A stretch of 64,000 nucleotides of DNA from Streptomyces sp. MMBL 11-1 (GCF_028622875.1 NZ_CP117709.1:1364001-1428000); one strand, 5' to 3'. Counted from the stretch's first letter, positions 16,416 to 25,482 are shown. Notes: generated from the letters alone by a model not told the origin. A program made the numbers and translations.

Positions 16416-18014
16416 TCAGGCGAGAGCGACGAGGTCGCGGTAGTCCGCTCCCCAGAGGTCCTCGACGCCGTCCGGGAGCAGGATGATCCGCTCCGGCTGG
16501 AGCGCCTCCACGGCGCCCTCGTCGTGGGTGACGAGGACGACCGCGCCCTTGTAGGTGCGCAGCGCGCCGAGGATCTCCTCGCGGCTGGCGGGGTCGAGGT
16601 TGTTCGTCGGCTCGTCGAGCAGGAGCACGTTGGCGGAGGAGACGACCAGGGTCGCGAGGGCGAGCCGGGTCTTCTCACCGCCGGAGAGCACGCCCGCGGG
16701 CTTGTCGACGTCGTCGCCGGAGAAGAGGAAGGAGCCGAGCGTCTTGCGGACCGCCACGAGGTCGAGGTCGGGGGCGGCGGAGCGCATGTTCTCCAGGACC
16801 GTGCGATCCGGGTCGAGAGTCTCGTGCTCCTGGGCGTAGTAACCGAGCTTGAGGCCGTGCCCCTGGATGATCTCGCCGGTGTCGGGCTTCTCGGCGCCGC
16901 CGAGCAGGCGGAGCAGCGTGGTCTTGCCGGCGCCGTTGAGGCCCAGGATGACGACGCGGGAGCCCTTGTCGATGGCGAGGTCGACGTCGGTGAAGATCTC
17001 CAGCGAGCCGTACGACTTGGACAGGCCCTCCGCCATCAGCGGGGTCTTGCCGCAGGGCGAGGGGTCGGGGAAGCGCAGCTTGGCGACCTTGTCGGAGACC
17101 CGCACGGCCTCCAGGCCGGAGAGCAGCCGGTCGGCGCGCTTGGCCATGTTCTGGGCGGCGACGGTCTTGGTGGCCTTGGCGCGCATCTTGTCGGCCTGCG
17201 CGTTGAGGGTCGCGGCCTTCTTCTCGGCGTTCTGGCGCTCGCGCTTGCGGCGCTTCTCGTCGGCCTCGCGCTGCTGCTGGTAGAGCTTCCAGCCCATGTT
17301 GTAGACGTCGATCTGGGAGCGGTTCGCGTCGAGGTAGAACACCTTGTTGACGACCGTCTCGACCAGGTCGACATCGTGGGAGATCACGATGAAGCCGCCA
17401 CGGTAGGACTTGAGGTAGTCGCGCAGCCAGACGATGGAGTCGGCGTCGAGGTGGTTGGTCGGTTCGTCCAGGAGCAGGGTGTCGGCGTCCGAGAAGAGGA
17501 TCCGGGCCAGCTCGACGCGGCGGCGCTGACCACCGGAGAGCGTGTGCAGCGGCTGGCCGAGGACCCGGTCGGGCAGGCTGAGCGCGGCGGCGATGGTGGC
17601 GGCCTCGGCCTCGGCGGCGTATCCGCCCTTGGTGAGGAACTCCGTCTCCAGGCGCTCGTACTTCTTCATCGCCTTCTCGCGGGTGGCGCCCTGCCCGTTC
17701 GCCATCCGGTCCTCGTTCTCACGCATCTTGCGCAGGATCGTGTCGAGACCGCGGGCGGAGAGGATGCGGTCGCGGGCGAGGATGTCGAGGTCGCCGGTGC
17801 GCGGGTCCTGCGGGAGGTAGCCCACCTCGCCGGACCTGGTGATGGTGCCCCCGGCGGGAGTGCCCTCGCCCGCGAGGCACTTGGTGAGGGTGGTCTTGCC
17901 CGCTCCGTTGCGGCCGACGAGGCCGATGCGGTCGCCCTTGGCGATGCGGAAGGAAGCGGATTCGATGAGGATGCGGGCGCCGGCGCGCAGCTCGATGCCG
18001 GAAGCGGTGATCAC
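16416..18014 (-). CDS. ABC-F family ATPase (ribosome-associated, Ettl/EttA-like)
   Basis: Cytoplasmic protein of 532 residues with two ABC ATPase domains and no membrane domain. Domain 1 has Walker A GLVGRNGAGKTT, signature LSGGQRRRVELA and Walker B LLLDEPTNHLD; domain 2 has LGLNGAGKTT, LSGGEKTRLALA and LLLDEPTNNLD. Between them lies a highly charged linker (about 245-300, YQQQREADEKRRKRERQNAE) of the P-site tRNA interaction motif type. ABC-F proteins act on the ribosome as translation factors or antibiotic-protection proteins; this conserved genomic position suggests housekeeping. GTG start with CTGGAG upstream. Confidence 0.9.
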   Translation of the reverse strand: MITASGIELRAGARILIESASFRIAKGDRIGLVGRNGAGKTTLTKCLAGEGTPAGGTITRSGEVGYLPQDPRTGDLDILARDRILSARGLDTILRKMRENEDRMANGQGATREKAMKKYERLETEFLTKGGYAAEAEAATIAAALSLPDRVLGQPLHTLSGGQRRRVELARILFSDADTLLLDEPTNHLDADSIVWLRDYLKSYRGGFIVISHDVDLVETVVNKVFYLDANRSQIDVYNMGWKLYQQQREADEKRRKRERQNAEKKAATLNAQADKMRAKATKTVAAQNMAKRADRLLSGLEAVRVSDKVAKLRFPDPSPCGKTPLMAEGLSKSYGSLEIFTDVDLAIDKGSRVVILGLNGAGKTTLLRLLGGAEKPDTGEIIQGHGLKLGYYAQEHETLDPDRTVLENMRSAAPDLDLVAVRKTLGSFLFSGDDVDKPAGVLSGGEKTRLALATLVVSSANVLLLDEPTNNLDPASREEILGALRTYKGAVVLVTHDEGAVEALQPERIILLPDGVEDLWGADYRDLVALA

Positions 18015-18312
18015 GGAAAAACTCCAGGGCAGTGTGGACGGCGGAGGGACGAGGGCGGAGGTCTCTCGACGCCGCTAATGCACAAGGAGGAAAGCCATAC
18101 GGCCCATTCTACTGGCGGTGCGCAACTTCTTTCCCGCGAGCCCGTCGGGACGAACCGCCCGCTGTCCAGCGCGGAGGGGCACCCGCCTGGGCGGCGGCGG
18201 TCGGCGAGGACCGGATCCGGGAGGGCATTGTCAGTGCCCGGTGGAAGACTGAGACGCAGATCACATCAGAGTGGTCCGCAGAGCAGACGCGACACCGGAA
18301 GAGGTGAGTGCG

Positions 18313-18723
18313 ATGACCGGCGGGGCGAACGGCGTTCCCACGATCTACCCGACGATCCTGTACGACGACGCGAAGGCCGCGATCAGAACGCTGACGCAGG
18401 GTCTCGGCTTCACCGAGGAGGCGGTCTACGAGGGGGAGAACGGCAGCGTGCTGCATGCCGAGCTGTCCTGCGGCAACGGCAGGGTGATGCTCGGCTCCAA
18501 GGGGCGCGGGGGTCTGTTCGCGCAGGCGATGACGGGCGCGGGCCCGGCGGGGGTGTACGTGGTGGTGGAAGAGGTCGACGAACACTGTGCCCGCGCCAAG
18601 GAGTTCGGCGTGGAGATCCTCATGGAGCCGACCGACCAGGACTACGGCTCCCGGGACTACATGGCGCGGGACGCCGAGGGCAATGTGTGGAGCTTCGGGA
18701 CCTACGCTCCGGGGTCCGGCTGA
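18313..18723 (+). CDS. VOC family protein (glyoxalase/bleomycin-resistance fold)
   Basis: Protein of 136 residues with the paired beta-alpha-beta-beta-beta modules of the vicinal oxygen chelate fold: PTIYPTILYDDAKAAIRTL at the start and DYMARDAEGNVWSFGTY at the end, the latter resembling the metal/substrate side of PhnB-like proteins. It may be a dimeric metal-dependent enzyme or a drug-binding protein. Start ATG 18313 follows GAGGTGAG. No operon partner. Confidence 0.82.
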   Translation: MTGGANGVPTIYPTILYDDAKAAIRTLTQGLGFTEEAVYEGENGSVLHAELSCGNGRVMLGSKGRGGLFAQAMTGAGPAGVYVVVEEVDEHCARAKEFGVEILMEPTDQDYGSRDYMARDAEGNVWSFGTYAPGSG

Positions 18724-18753
18724 GCGGGCTGAGCGGTCCCGAACGGCGGGCGG

Positions 18754-18796
18754 GTTTCGCGCGGCGCCCGGTTGGGCGTAGTTTCGCGCGGCGCCC
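18754..18796. repeat. Short direct repeat in an intergenic stretch
   Basis: GTTTCGCGCGGCGCCC occurs at 18754-18769 and again at 18781-18796, 27 bp apart. It precedes a GC-rich hairpin and probably reflects local duplication. Confidence 0.6.
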
Positions 18797-18814
18797 CGGT
18801 GCCGCCCGGGGCGC
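18791..18814 (-). terminator. Possible terminator hairpin downstream of the repeat-rich protein gene
   Basis: A 9-bp perfect stem (18791-18799 with 18806-18814) and a 6-nt loop lie just beyond the stop of the leftward gene that ends at 18821. It has no U-tract. Confidence 0.45.
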
Positions 18815-18820
18815 GCGGTC

Positions 18821-20263
18821 TCAGGCTCCTCCGGTGTGCACCTGGAAGGCGGCCCGGCGGACCGCCTTGGCCAGGGCCGGGTCCGGGTGGGCCGCGGCCA
18901 GGGCGACCAGGACCTGGACGGTGCGCGGATGGCCGACGGCCCTGACCTCGTCGAGCAGGGCCGGGACGGTTCCCTGGACGGCGGAGTCGAGGTGGCGGAC
19001 CAGCAGCCCGGTCTCGCCGTGGTCGGCGACCGCGGCCGCGGTGTCGACCCAGAGCCAGGTGGCCTCCTCGCGGCTGAGGACGTCCTGGGCGTCATCGGGA
19101 TCGTTGCCCTCGTACTCGGCGAGCCAGAGCAGCCCGTAGGGCCGCAGCGAGGGTTCGGTGAGCACGGCGCGGACCTCGGGTTCGGCGGGGGCGCCGACGA
19201 CCCTCAGCGCCTCGAAGGCCAGTCCGCGCAGCAGCGCGTCCTCGCCCCGGGCGACGGCCAGCAGTTCCGCGACGGCGCTGCCGACGGTACGGGCGGCGAG
19301 CCAGGCGCGGTATTCGTCGCGGGCCGGGCCGGGGCTGAGCCGGGCGCAGCCGAGGAGCATGTCGGCGGCGGACTGCTCGATGTTCCCGGCCGGGCTCTGG
19401 GCGGCGACGCAGATCTGTTCCAGCTTGACCCAGACCGCCCAGTTGCCGAGCGGGGTGAGCGTGGCGTGCCCTTGGCCGAGCGTCAGCGCCCCGACGGCGG
19501 CGAGGCCTTCCAGGGCCCAGTCGAGCAGCAGGGCGTTGAGGCCGGGGCTCCGGTCGGGTCCGGCGGCGCTCTCGGCCGCCGCTGTGCGTGCGGTGGTCAC
19601 CGCGGGGGCATCGGTCTCCGCCGGGGCGGCGGGCGCGGTTCGGCCGGGTCCGAGGGGCACTTCGCAGCGCTCCTCCTGAAGTTCGGCGACGCGCTGGCCG
19701 AGAAGGTCCAGCAGCGCGGGGACGGTGACGGGACCGGCGGAGAGCTGAAGGAGGGAAAGCACCTGGGGCACGGCCTCGACGGCCTCGGCGACCGCGCCCG
19801 CCTCGATGCCCGCGGGGGCGGCGTGGACGAGCGACCAGGCGTCGAAGAGCGCCACCCAGCCGCGGAGCACGGCGGAGTCGTCCCGGTCCCAGGCGCGCAG
19901 CCGCCACCCGGGGCGGGCGGTGTCGCCGTGCAGTTCGATCAGTCCGGCCAGCCGGGCCCGGTCCCAGCCGGCGCGGACCTGCGCCGGGGAGAGTTCCAGA
20001 GCGGTGGCCGCCCGTTCGAGGGCGTGCGCCGCGAGGGGGGCGGCAGTACCCGGCCCCGGCGTGCCGGCCGCCCAGTGGGCGATGCGTACGGCGTCGGCGA
20101 GCACCGCCCTGGCCTGGCGCGCCAGTTCCGTACGGGGCGGGGTGCCCTCGGGGGGCCGGGGTGCCGGCCTGGTACGCCGGGTCGTCACGGCCTTGCGGGC
20201 GGTGGCGAGGGGTCGCGGGCGGACAAGTCGCAGCCTGGAGTCGCGCGGAGTACGGGACGTCAC
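18821..20263 (-). CDS. Repeat-rich (HEAT-like) protein of unknown function, paralog of the gene at 60802-62295
   Basis: Alpha-helical, Ala/Leu-rich protein of about 480 residues without signal peptide or membrane segment. It opens with a basic leader and then ELARQARAVLADAVRIAHWAA. A winged-helix-like piece (GALTLGQGHATLTPLGNWAV) precedes a C-terminal helical repeat region with EPEVRAVLTEPSLRPYGLLW and HPRTVQVLVALAAAHPDPAL. Both ends resemble the protein encoded at 60802-62295, so the two are paralogs. Start GTG 20263 is preferred to TTG 20299, but neither has a strong SD. The fold suggests protein-protein scaffolding. I do not know the function. Confidence 0.7.
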   Translation of the reverse strand: MTSRTPRDSRLRLVRPRPLATARKAVTTRRTRPAPRPPEGTPPRTELARQARAVLADAVRIAHWAAGTPGPGTAAPLAAHALERAATALELSPAQVRAGWDRARLAGLIELHGDTARPGWRLRAWDRDDSAVLRGWVALFDAWSLVHAAPAGIEAGAVAEAVEAVPQVLSLLQLSAGPVTVPALLDLLGQRVAELQEERCEVPLGPGRTAPAAPAETDAPAVTTARTAAAESAAGPDRSPGLNALLLDWALEGLAAVGALTLGQGHATLTPLGNWAVWVKLEQICVAAQSPAGNIEQSAADMLLGCARLSPGPARDEYRAWLAARTVGSAVAELLAVARGEDALLRGLAFEALRVVGAPAEPEVRAVLTEPSLRPYGLLWLAEYEGNDPDDAQDVLSREEATWLWVDTAAAVADHGETGLLVRHLDSAVQGTVPALLDEVRAVGHPRTVQVLVALAAAHPDPALAKAVRRAAFQVHTGGA

Positions 20264-20372
20264 GGGAGCAGTCTTGCCCCTGACGGCCCGAAAGCCCAAA
20301 CGGAAGGCGTTTCGCCGGTACGGGAAAGGTTCCCCCGGCGCGACGGCAAGCGGGAGAGTTCACCCCATCGGC

Positions 20373-21500
20373 TCACATCAGAGGCGTGAGGAAGCGTCGC
20401 AGGGTCTCCTCGTAGCGGGCCGGGCCGACGTTCCACATCGACGCATGCGGAGCCTGCGGTACGGCGTGGAGGCTGACCAGATCCGGACGGCGGGCGGCGA
20501 GCCGGCGGGAGGCGTCCCAGGGGGCGATGGTGTCGTCCGGTCCGTGCAGGATCAGGGTCGGGGTGCGCAGGGAGGCCGGCGCCGAGGTCTCCAGCATCGG
20601 GGCCGCGCTCATCCCGGTCCTGCCCTGGGCGGCGCGGACGGCGAGCGGCAGCAGGGCGGCCGGGACGCCGCGGGCCGCGGCCAGGGCGCGCAGCGTGACC
20701 GGCCAGTCCAGCACCGGGGAGTCGAGGACGAGGCCGCTGATCCGGTCGCGGAGCGGGGACTCGACCGCGGCGTACAGGGCCATGGTGGCGCCGGTGGACC
20801 AGCCGTGGACGATCACGTCGCGGGCCCCGTAGCGCAGGGCCCAGCGGAGGGCGGCGTCGAGGTCGCGCCACTCGGAGGCGCCGAAGTGGCCGAGGCCGTC
20901 CGCGGGGCGCGGGGCCCCGGGGTCGCCCCGGTAGGCGAGGTCGAGCACGGGGAAGCTCTGTTCGCGCAGGAACGGCATCAGGTTCATGGGGTGGGCCCGG
21001 GTGGTGCCGAGGCCGTGCACGGTGATGACCCAGGTGTCGCGCGCGCCGGGGACGTACCAGGCGGGCAGGGTTCCCAGTTCGCCGGGGATCTCGACCTCCT
21101 GATGGTCCAGGCCGAGGTCGCTGCTCGGGTCACCGCCGTACAGCGCGGGGGTGAGCCGCACCTTCACGCCCGGTTCGAGGAGTCCCGTGCCGACGCTCTC
21201 CAGCCTGCGGACGACGGTGTCGGCGGCCTGGGAGGCCCCTTCGACGACGGGCCCGACGACCGCGTGGACGCCGGGTCCGGACAGGCCGTAGGTGCCGGGC
21301 CTGAGCGCCGAGAAGGACCGGGTCAGGGTGGTCTGCCCGGCCGCCGTGGCGTGCACGGTGAGTCTGCGGTCGGCGGGGAGGGGACGTCCGGGCGCCGCTT
21401 TGAGGGCGACGTCGCTGGCGTACCGGCCGGCCGCGACCGCTGTCGCACCGACGCCGAGGATCGTGGTGACGGCCGTTGCCGTCGCGGTTACCGGGCGCAC
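20373..21500 (-). CDS. Alpha/beta hydrolase, membrane-anchored or exported
   Basis: Serine hydrolase of about 375 residues. The N-terminus has a hydrophobic segment (VTATATAVTTILGVGATAVAAG) that can anchor it. The fold shows VITVHGLG, nucleophile elbow GWSTGA, acid in LHGPDDTIAPW and His in QAPHASMW. About 120 residues precede the hydrolase core and have no recognised domain. GTG 21500 is taken as start because similar proteins begin just before this hydrophobic segment; the frame is open back to 21596. It lies between two leftward genes with no overlap. Substrate unknown; S9-like esterase or peptidase activity is possible. Confidence 0.75.
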   Translation of the reverse strand: MRPVTATATAVTTILGVGATAVAAGRYASDVALKAAPGRPLPADRRLTVHATAAGQTTLTRSFSALRPGTYGLSGPGVHAVVGPVVEGASQAADTVVRRLESVGTGLLEPGVKVRLTPALYGGDPSSDLGLDHQEVEIPGELGTLPAWYVPGARDTWVITVHGLGTTRAHPMNLMPFLREQSFPVLDLAYRGDPGAPRPADGLGHFGASEWRDLDAALRWALRYGARDVIVHGWSTGATMALYAAVESPLRDRISGLVLDSPVLDWPVTLRALAAARGVPAALLPLAVRAAQGRTGMSAAPMLETSAPASLRTPTLILHGPDDTIAPWDASRRLAARRPDLVSLHAVPQAPHASMWNVGPARYEETLRRFLTPLM

Positions 21501-21656
21501 CGCTCCAGTGTCGTGGGACGGGAGGCGCGCTGCCAGTGGACGGGGCCGTCCGGGGCGGACGCGGGCCGGACCCGGCGCCCGGGCTCCGGCGGACACGAGG
21601 GCGCCCGTAGGCGAGCAGCGGGCGCCGGCGGAGAAGGAGCGGGCGCCGAGCGCGGC

Positions 21657-22316
21657 TCAGCCGGGCTGGCCGTATCCCTTGAGCGCTTCCGTCACCTCGT
21701 CCAGCTGGGCCGCGTCGAGCAGGGCCGGGGTGCGGCCGGGTACGGAGCTCGCGGTGAGCCAGAGGCGGCAGAGCCACTCCAGTTGGGCGGTGCGCTCGTA
21801 GGCCTGGTCGAGCGTGTCGCCGTAGGTGACGGTGCCGTGGTTGGCGAGCAGACAGCCGGTGCGGCCCGCCAGGGCCCCGAGCATGGCCTCGGCCAGCTCC
21901 GGGGTGCCGTAGCGGGCGTAGGCGGCGGTGCGGACGGGGCCGCCGAGGATGGCGGCGGCGTAATGGACGAGCGGCACCTCGGTGACGAGGGTGGAGACGG
22001 CGGTGGCGTGCACGGCGTGGGTGTGGACCACGGCGGCGGCGTCGGTGGAGCGGTAGACCGCCAGGTGGAGGGGGAGTTCGCTGGTCGGCCCGAGGTTCCC
22101 GAGGACCTGGCGGCCTTCCAGGTCGACGCCGACCGCGTCCCCGGGGCCGAGCCGGTCGTAGGGCACCCCGCTGGGCGTGACCAGGACCAGGTCGCCGACG
22201 CGGGCCGAGACATTGCCCGAGGTGCCGACGACCAGGCCGTCCGCCGCGCTGCGGCGGGCCGTTGCCACGACGTCCAGCCAGGCCCGGCCGACGGATTCCG
22301 GCTGTTGCTCGCTCAT
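21657..22316 (-). CDS. Class II aldolase/adducin family protein (L-fuculose-phosphate aldolase-like)
   Basis: Zn-dependent aldolase of 219 residues. GLVVGTSGNVSAR (phosphate loop), HTHAVH (zinc His pair), and a later ANHGT motif are present, along with the Glu of the SELPLH block. Family members cleave fuculose-1-phosphate, ribulose-5-phosphate or methylthioribulose-1-phosphate; the sequence does not settle which. Start ATG 22316 (MSEQQPES) is chosen over a longer frame. It diverges from the phosphate transporter gene. Confidence 0.85.
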   Translation of the reverse strand: MSEQQPESVGRAWLDVVATARRSAADGLVVGTSGNVSARVGDLVLVTPSGVPYDRLGPGDAVGVDLEGRQVLGNLGPTSELPLHLAVYRSTDAAAVVHTHAVHATAVSTLVTEVPLVHYAAAILGGPVRTAAYARYGTPELAEAMLGALAGRTGCLLANHGTVTYGDTLDQAYERTAQLEWLCRLWLTASSVPGRTPALLDAAQLDEVTEALKGYGQPG

Positions 22317-22524
22317 GGGGCGAGCGTAGAGGGCAGGACGCGCAACCGGAACGTCACAGGGAAGGTGACGGGGGTCTCTTCCGGGTGCCGAACAGCCGTT
22401 CAAAATGTTCGCCAACTAGTGGCAAAGGGCAGCCCACATCCCGCCCCACTGGCGTCGCGCGGCCCCTCCCGCGTACAAGCGGAGGCAACCCACTCCGCTT
22501 GGGGTCACCGTGGCGCCCCGCTCA

Positions 22525-22546
22525 GTTCACCTTCCGTTCATCCAGG
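22525..22546 (+). promoter_or_regulatory. PHO box (PhoP operator), two direct repeat units
   Basis: Two adjacent 11-bp units, GTTCACCTTCC and GTTCATCCAGG, match the Streptomyces PhoP repeat (GTTCACC plus four less conserved bases). They lie 47 nt upstream of the phosphate transporter start. A third unit would begin at 22547 but is poor. Phosphate limitation, via PhoR-PhoP, is therefore the probable regulator. Confidence 0.75.
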
Positions 22547-22593
22547 TTGCCTACGGTCCACGTGCCACTGACGTCGAACGATTGCCTGGGTAA

Positions 22594-23856
22594 ATGGAAC
22601 ACATCACGCTGCTGCTTGCGATTGTGGTCGTGACAGCTCTCGTGTTCGATTTCACGAACGGTTTCCACGACACCGCCAACGCGATGGCGACCACCATCTC
22701 GACCGGCGCCCTGAAACCCAAGACAGCGGTGGCGATGTCCGCCGTTCTCAACCTGATCGGCGCGTTCCTGTCGGTGGAGGTCGCCAAGACGATCTCCGGC
22801 GGGATCGTCAACGAGGACGGCATCAGAACCGAGGTCATCTTCGCGGCGCTCGTCGGCGCCATCCTGTGGAATCTCCTGACCTGGCTGGTCGGCCTGCCCT
22901 CCAGCTCCTCCCACGCCCTGTTCGGCGGTCTGATCGGCGCCGCGGTCATGTCGGCGGGCTGGTCCTCGATCAACGGCGGCACCGTCGTCACCAAGGTGCT
23001 GCTCCCGGCGATCGCCGCCCCGCTGGTCGCCGGTATCGCCGCGATGCTGGCCACGCGGCTGACGTACCGGATCAACCGGAACGTCACCGACGAGGGTCAG
23101 CTCAAGTCGACCGCCAAGGGCTACCGGGCCGGACAGATCGCCTCCGCCGGTCTCGTCTCGCTCGCCCACGGCACCAACGACGCCCAGAAGACGATGGGCA
23201 TCATCACGCTGGCGCTGGTCACCAGTGGCGTCCTCGCCCCCGGCTCCAACCCGCCGCTGTGGGTCATCGTCTCCGCCGGTGTGGCCATCGCGCTCGGCAC
23301 CTACCTCGGCGGCTGGCGCATCATCCGCACGATGGGCAAGGGGCTGACCGACCTCCAGCCGCCGCAGGGCTTCGCCGCCCAGACCAGCGCGGCGACGGTC
23401 ATCCTGGCCTCCTCGCACCTCGGCTTCTCGCTCTCCACCACCCAGTCCTGCTCCGGCGCCGTGATGGGCGCGGGTCTCGGCCGCAAGGGGGGCGTGGTCC
23501 GCTGGTCCACCGCCACCCGGATGTTCGTCGCCTGGGGTCTGACGCTCCCGGCGGCCGGTCTGATCGGCGCGGGCGCCGAGTTCCTGACCAAGCAGGGCCC
23601 CTGGGGCATCACCGTCACCGCGGTCGTGCTCGTGGGCGGCTCCTTCGCCATCTGGCTGGCCTCGCGCCGCCAGCCGGTGGACCACACCAACGTCAACGAC
23701 CCGGACGGGGAGGGCGAGCCCCAGGGCGTCGTCACCACCGCCATCGCCGCGGTCCAGCCGCCGCCCGCCGGCGCCCCGGCCGCCGACCTCGCAACCACCA
23801 TCCCGGCCCCGGCCTCGTCGCCCGACGACCCGGCCCGGCCGCCGGCCAAGGTGTAA
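22594..23856 (+). CDS. pitH2: Low-affinity inorganic phosphate transporter, PiT family
   Basis: Integral membrane phosphate:cation symporter of 420 residues. Both PiT signatures are present: FDFTNGFHDTANAMATTI near the N-terminus and SLAHGTNDAQKTMGI in the second half, with about ten hydrophobic helices. The C-terminal 60 residues are Pro/Ala-rich and cytoplasmic. A PHO box lies upstream and a small membrane protein gene follows after 12 nt. The gene order (pit, small membrane protein, cobalamin genes) is the one I recall for pitH2 of S. coelicolor, which is the reason for the symbol. Confidence 0.9.
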   Translation: MEHITLLLAIVVVTALVFDFTNGFHDTANAMATTISTGALKPKTAVAMSAVLNLIGAFLSVEVAKTISGGIVNEDGIRTEVIFAALVGAILWNLLTWLVGLPSSSSHALFGGLIGAAVMSAGWSSINGGTVVTKVLLPAIAAPLVAGIAAMLATRLTYRINRNVTDEGQLKSTAKGYRAGQIASAGLVSLAHGTNDAQKTMGIITLALVTSGVLAPGSNPPLWVIVSAGVAIALGTYLGGWRIIRTMGKGLTDLQPPQGFAAQTSAATVILASSHLGFSLSTTQSCSGAVMGAGLGRKGGVVRWSTATRMFVAWGLTLPAAGLIGAGAEFLTKQGPWGITVTAVVLVGGSFAIWLASRRQPVDHTNVNDPDGEGEPQGVVTTAIAAVQPPPAGAPAADLATTIPAPASSPDDPARPPAKV

Positions 23857-23868
23857 GGACAGATCCGC

Positions 23869-24102
23869 ATGAAAATCGACTGGGCAGCCCTCGCCTCCGT
23901 GTTCGGTGTCAGCCTCGTGGTCACCGTCGCGCTGGTCGGCCTCTTCACCCTGGGCATCGTCGCCCTCTCCAAGCAGTCCGCCACGGCCGGAAGCGGCGCC
24001 GCCGGCGGCGGGTCGGTCGCGCTGGCGCGCACCGCGGCGTACGTCTGCTTCGCGGCGTGCGTGGCGGCGGTCGCGTACGGGATCTACCTGATCGTCGCCT
24101 GA
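23869..24102 (+). CDS. Small two-helix membrane protein in the phosphate transporter operon
   Basis: Protein of 77 residues with two helices (about 8-32 and 52-76) and a Gly/Ala loop. It begins 12 nt after the transporter stop and ends just before a strong terminator, so it belongs to the PHO-controlled operon. Function unknown; a small accessory subunit of the transporter is a reasonable guess. Confidence 0.8.
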   Translation: MKIDWAALASVFGVSLVVTVALVGLFTLGIVALSKQSATAGSGAAGGGSVALARTAAYVCFAACVAAVAYGIYLIVA

Positions 24103-24123
24103 CCCCGCACCCCGCTTCTCCCT

Positions 24124-24155
24124 CGGGCCGGACACACCCTCGTGTGTCCGGCCCG
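24124..24155 (+). terminator. Terminator of the phosphate transporter operon
   Basis: A perfect 14-bp stem (24124-24137 with 24142-24155) and a CCTC loop begin 21 nt after the last stop of the operon. It separates this operon from the cobalamin riboswitch. Confidence 0.85.
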
Positions 24156-24199
24156 ATGTGCGTCTGCGCACAGTGGAGCCTCGCAGGTCAACAGCGAGT

Positions 24200-24402
24200 T
24201 GACGGTTGTTCGCGGGGCGTGGTGGACTGCCGGAGCCATTTACGGCGACAGCAGAGGAAGCCGGTGCGAATCCGGCGCGGTCCCGCCACTGTCACCGGGG
24301 AGCACTCCCCCACACCGGACGTCACGGCCCACGGAACACGGGCTGGAAGGCCGGGGGAACTGCGGATCCGGAAGCCAGGAGACTCTCGTCGCCGGTCACG
24401 TC
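24200..24402 (+). promoter_or_regulatory. Cobalamin (adenosylcobalamin) riboswitch
   Basis: About 200 nt with the conserved blocks of the B12 riboswitch: GGAAGCCGGTGCGAATCC and GGTCCCGCCACTGT near 24256-24292, and the B12 box GAAGCCAGGAGACTC at 24371-24385. It lies before the cobalamin biosynthesis operon and presumably lowers its expression when adenosylcobalamin is plentiful. Ends are approximate. A stretch of 38 nt separates the B12 box from the next start codon, which carries a good SD. Confidence 0.92.
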
Positions 24403-24438
24403 GAACCAGGGCGCGGACCCTGAGTGAGGACATACGCC

Positions 24439-24513
24439 ATGCCCGGCCGCCGTGTGCCGCTTCCTGTCCCCCCTCATCCCCCTTCCGGAACGCCTCTCCC
24501 CGCGACGGGCTGA
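24439..24513 (+). CDS. Possible 24-codon leader ORF between riboswitch and cobD
   Basis: A short frame begins ATG at 24439 with GAGGA 8 nt before it, encodes a 24-residue Pro-rich peptide beginning MPGRRVPLP, and stops at 24511-24513. The cobD GTG starts 3 nt after that stop and has no SD of its own. The layout suggests that ribosomes enter at the leader SD, which the riboswitch can mask, and reinitiate at cobD. The peptide itself may have no function. Inference; no translation evidence. Confidence 0.45.
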   Translation: MPGRRVPLPVPPHPPSGTPLPATG

Positions 24514-24516
24514 GCC

Positions 24517-25482
24517 GTGCGTGCCGACCGCGTCTTCGCGTACGGCGCCACGGCCGGGCTGATCGCCGACGCTCTGCTCGGCGACCCCCGTCGGGGCCAT
24601 CCCGTCGCCGGATTCGGCCGCGCAGCCGCGCGGGCCGAATCCCTGCTGTGGCGTGACGACCGGGGCCGGGGCGCCCTGCACACCCTCGTGTGCGCCGGCG
24701 GCGCCGTCGGGGCCGCCGCGCTGGCCGCCCGCGCCACCCGGGACCGCCCCGCGCTCGCCGTCGCGCTGACCGCCGCCACCGCCTGGTCCGTCGTCGGGGG
24801 GACGTCGCTCGGCCGGGAGGCGCGCGCCATCGGCGGCGCCCTGGCCGCCGGGGACCTGGAGGCCGCGCGGGAGCGGCTGCCGCACCTGTGCGGTCGCGAT
24901 CCGCACTCCCTCGACGGCCCCGGGATCGCCCGCGCGGTCGTCGAGTCGGTCGCCGAGAACACCTCGGACGCCGTTGTCGGCGCGCTGGTGTGGGGGGCGA
25001 TCGGCGGGGTCCCGGGGCTCGTCGGCTTCCGGGCCGTGAACACGCTCGACGCGATGGTCGGCCACAAGTCCCCCCGCTACCGCCGTTACGGCTGGGCCTC
25101 GGCCCGCCTGGACGACCTCGCGGGGTGGCCCGGCGCCCGTCTGACGGCCGCGCTGGCCGTGGCGGGCGGTGGGCGGCCCCGGGAGGCCGTACGCGCCTGG
25201 AGGGCGGACGCGGGGCGTCACCCGAGCCCGAACGCGGGGCCGGTGGAGGCAGCGTTCGCGGGTGCGCTCGGCGTACGGCTGGGCGGGACGCTGGCGTACG
25301 CGGGGCGCGTCGAGCACCGGCCGGTGCTGAACGGGGAGTCCGGGCGGGCCGTGCGGGGAGCGGACATCGAACGTGCGGTACGGCTGTCGCGCCGGGTGAG
25401 CACGCTGGCCCTCGGTGTGTGCGTGGCGGGGCGGCTGGTCGCGGGCCGGACGGTCACGGGGCGGAAGTGGGGACGGTCATGA
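24517..25482 (+). CDS. cobD: Adenosylcobinamide-phosphate synthase CobD/CbiB
   Basis: Membrane enzyme of 321 residues that attaches the aminopropanol arm to cobyric acid. It has the family start [16 protein letters not shown], the [18 protein letters not shown] segment and [19 protein letters not shown], all typical of CbiB. GTG start lies 3 nt after a possible leader ORF and 114 nt after the riboswitch B12 box. First substantial gene of the riboswitch operon; the next gene follows after about 40 nt. Confidence 0.92.
   Translation: MRADRVFAYGATAGLIADALLGDPRRGHPVAGFGRAAARAESLLWRDDRGRGALHTLVCAGGAVGAAALAARATRDRPALAVALTAATAWSVVGGTSLGREARAIGGALAAGDLEAARERLPHLCGRDPHSLDGPGIARAVVESVAENTSDAVVGALVWGAIGGVPGLVGFRAVNTLDAMVGHKSPRYRRYGWASARLDDLAGWPGARLTAALAVAGGGRPREAVRAWRADAGRHPSPNAGPVEAAFAGALGVRLGGTLAYAGRVEHRPVLNGESGRAVRGADIERAVRLSRRVSTLALGVCVAGRLVAGRTVTGRKWGRS

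Noticed and set aside
16524..19139. An 871-codon plus-strand open frame
   Set aside because: It covers the antisense of the ABC-F gene, whose two ATPase domains are unambiguous.
19806..22571. A 921-codon plus-strand open frame
   Set aside because: Antisense to the repeat-rich protein, hydrolase and aldolase genes; no domain or SD.
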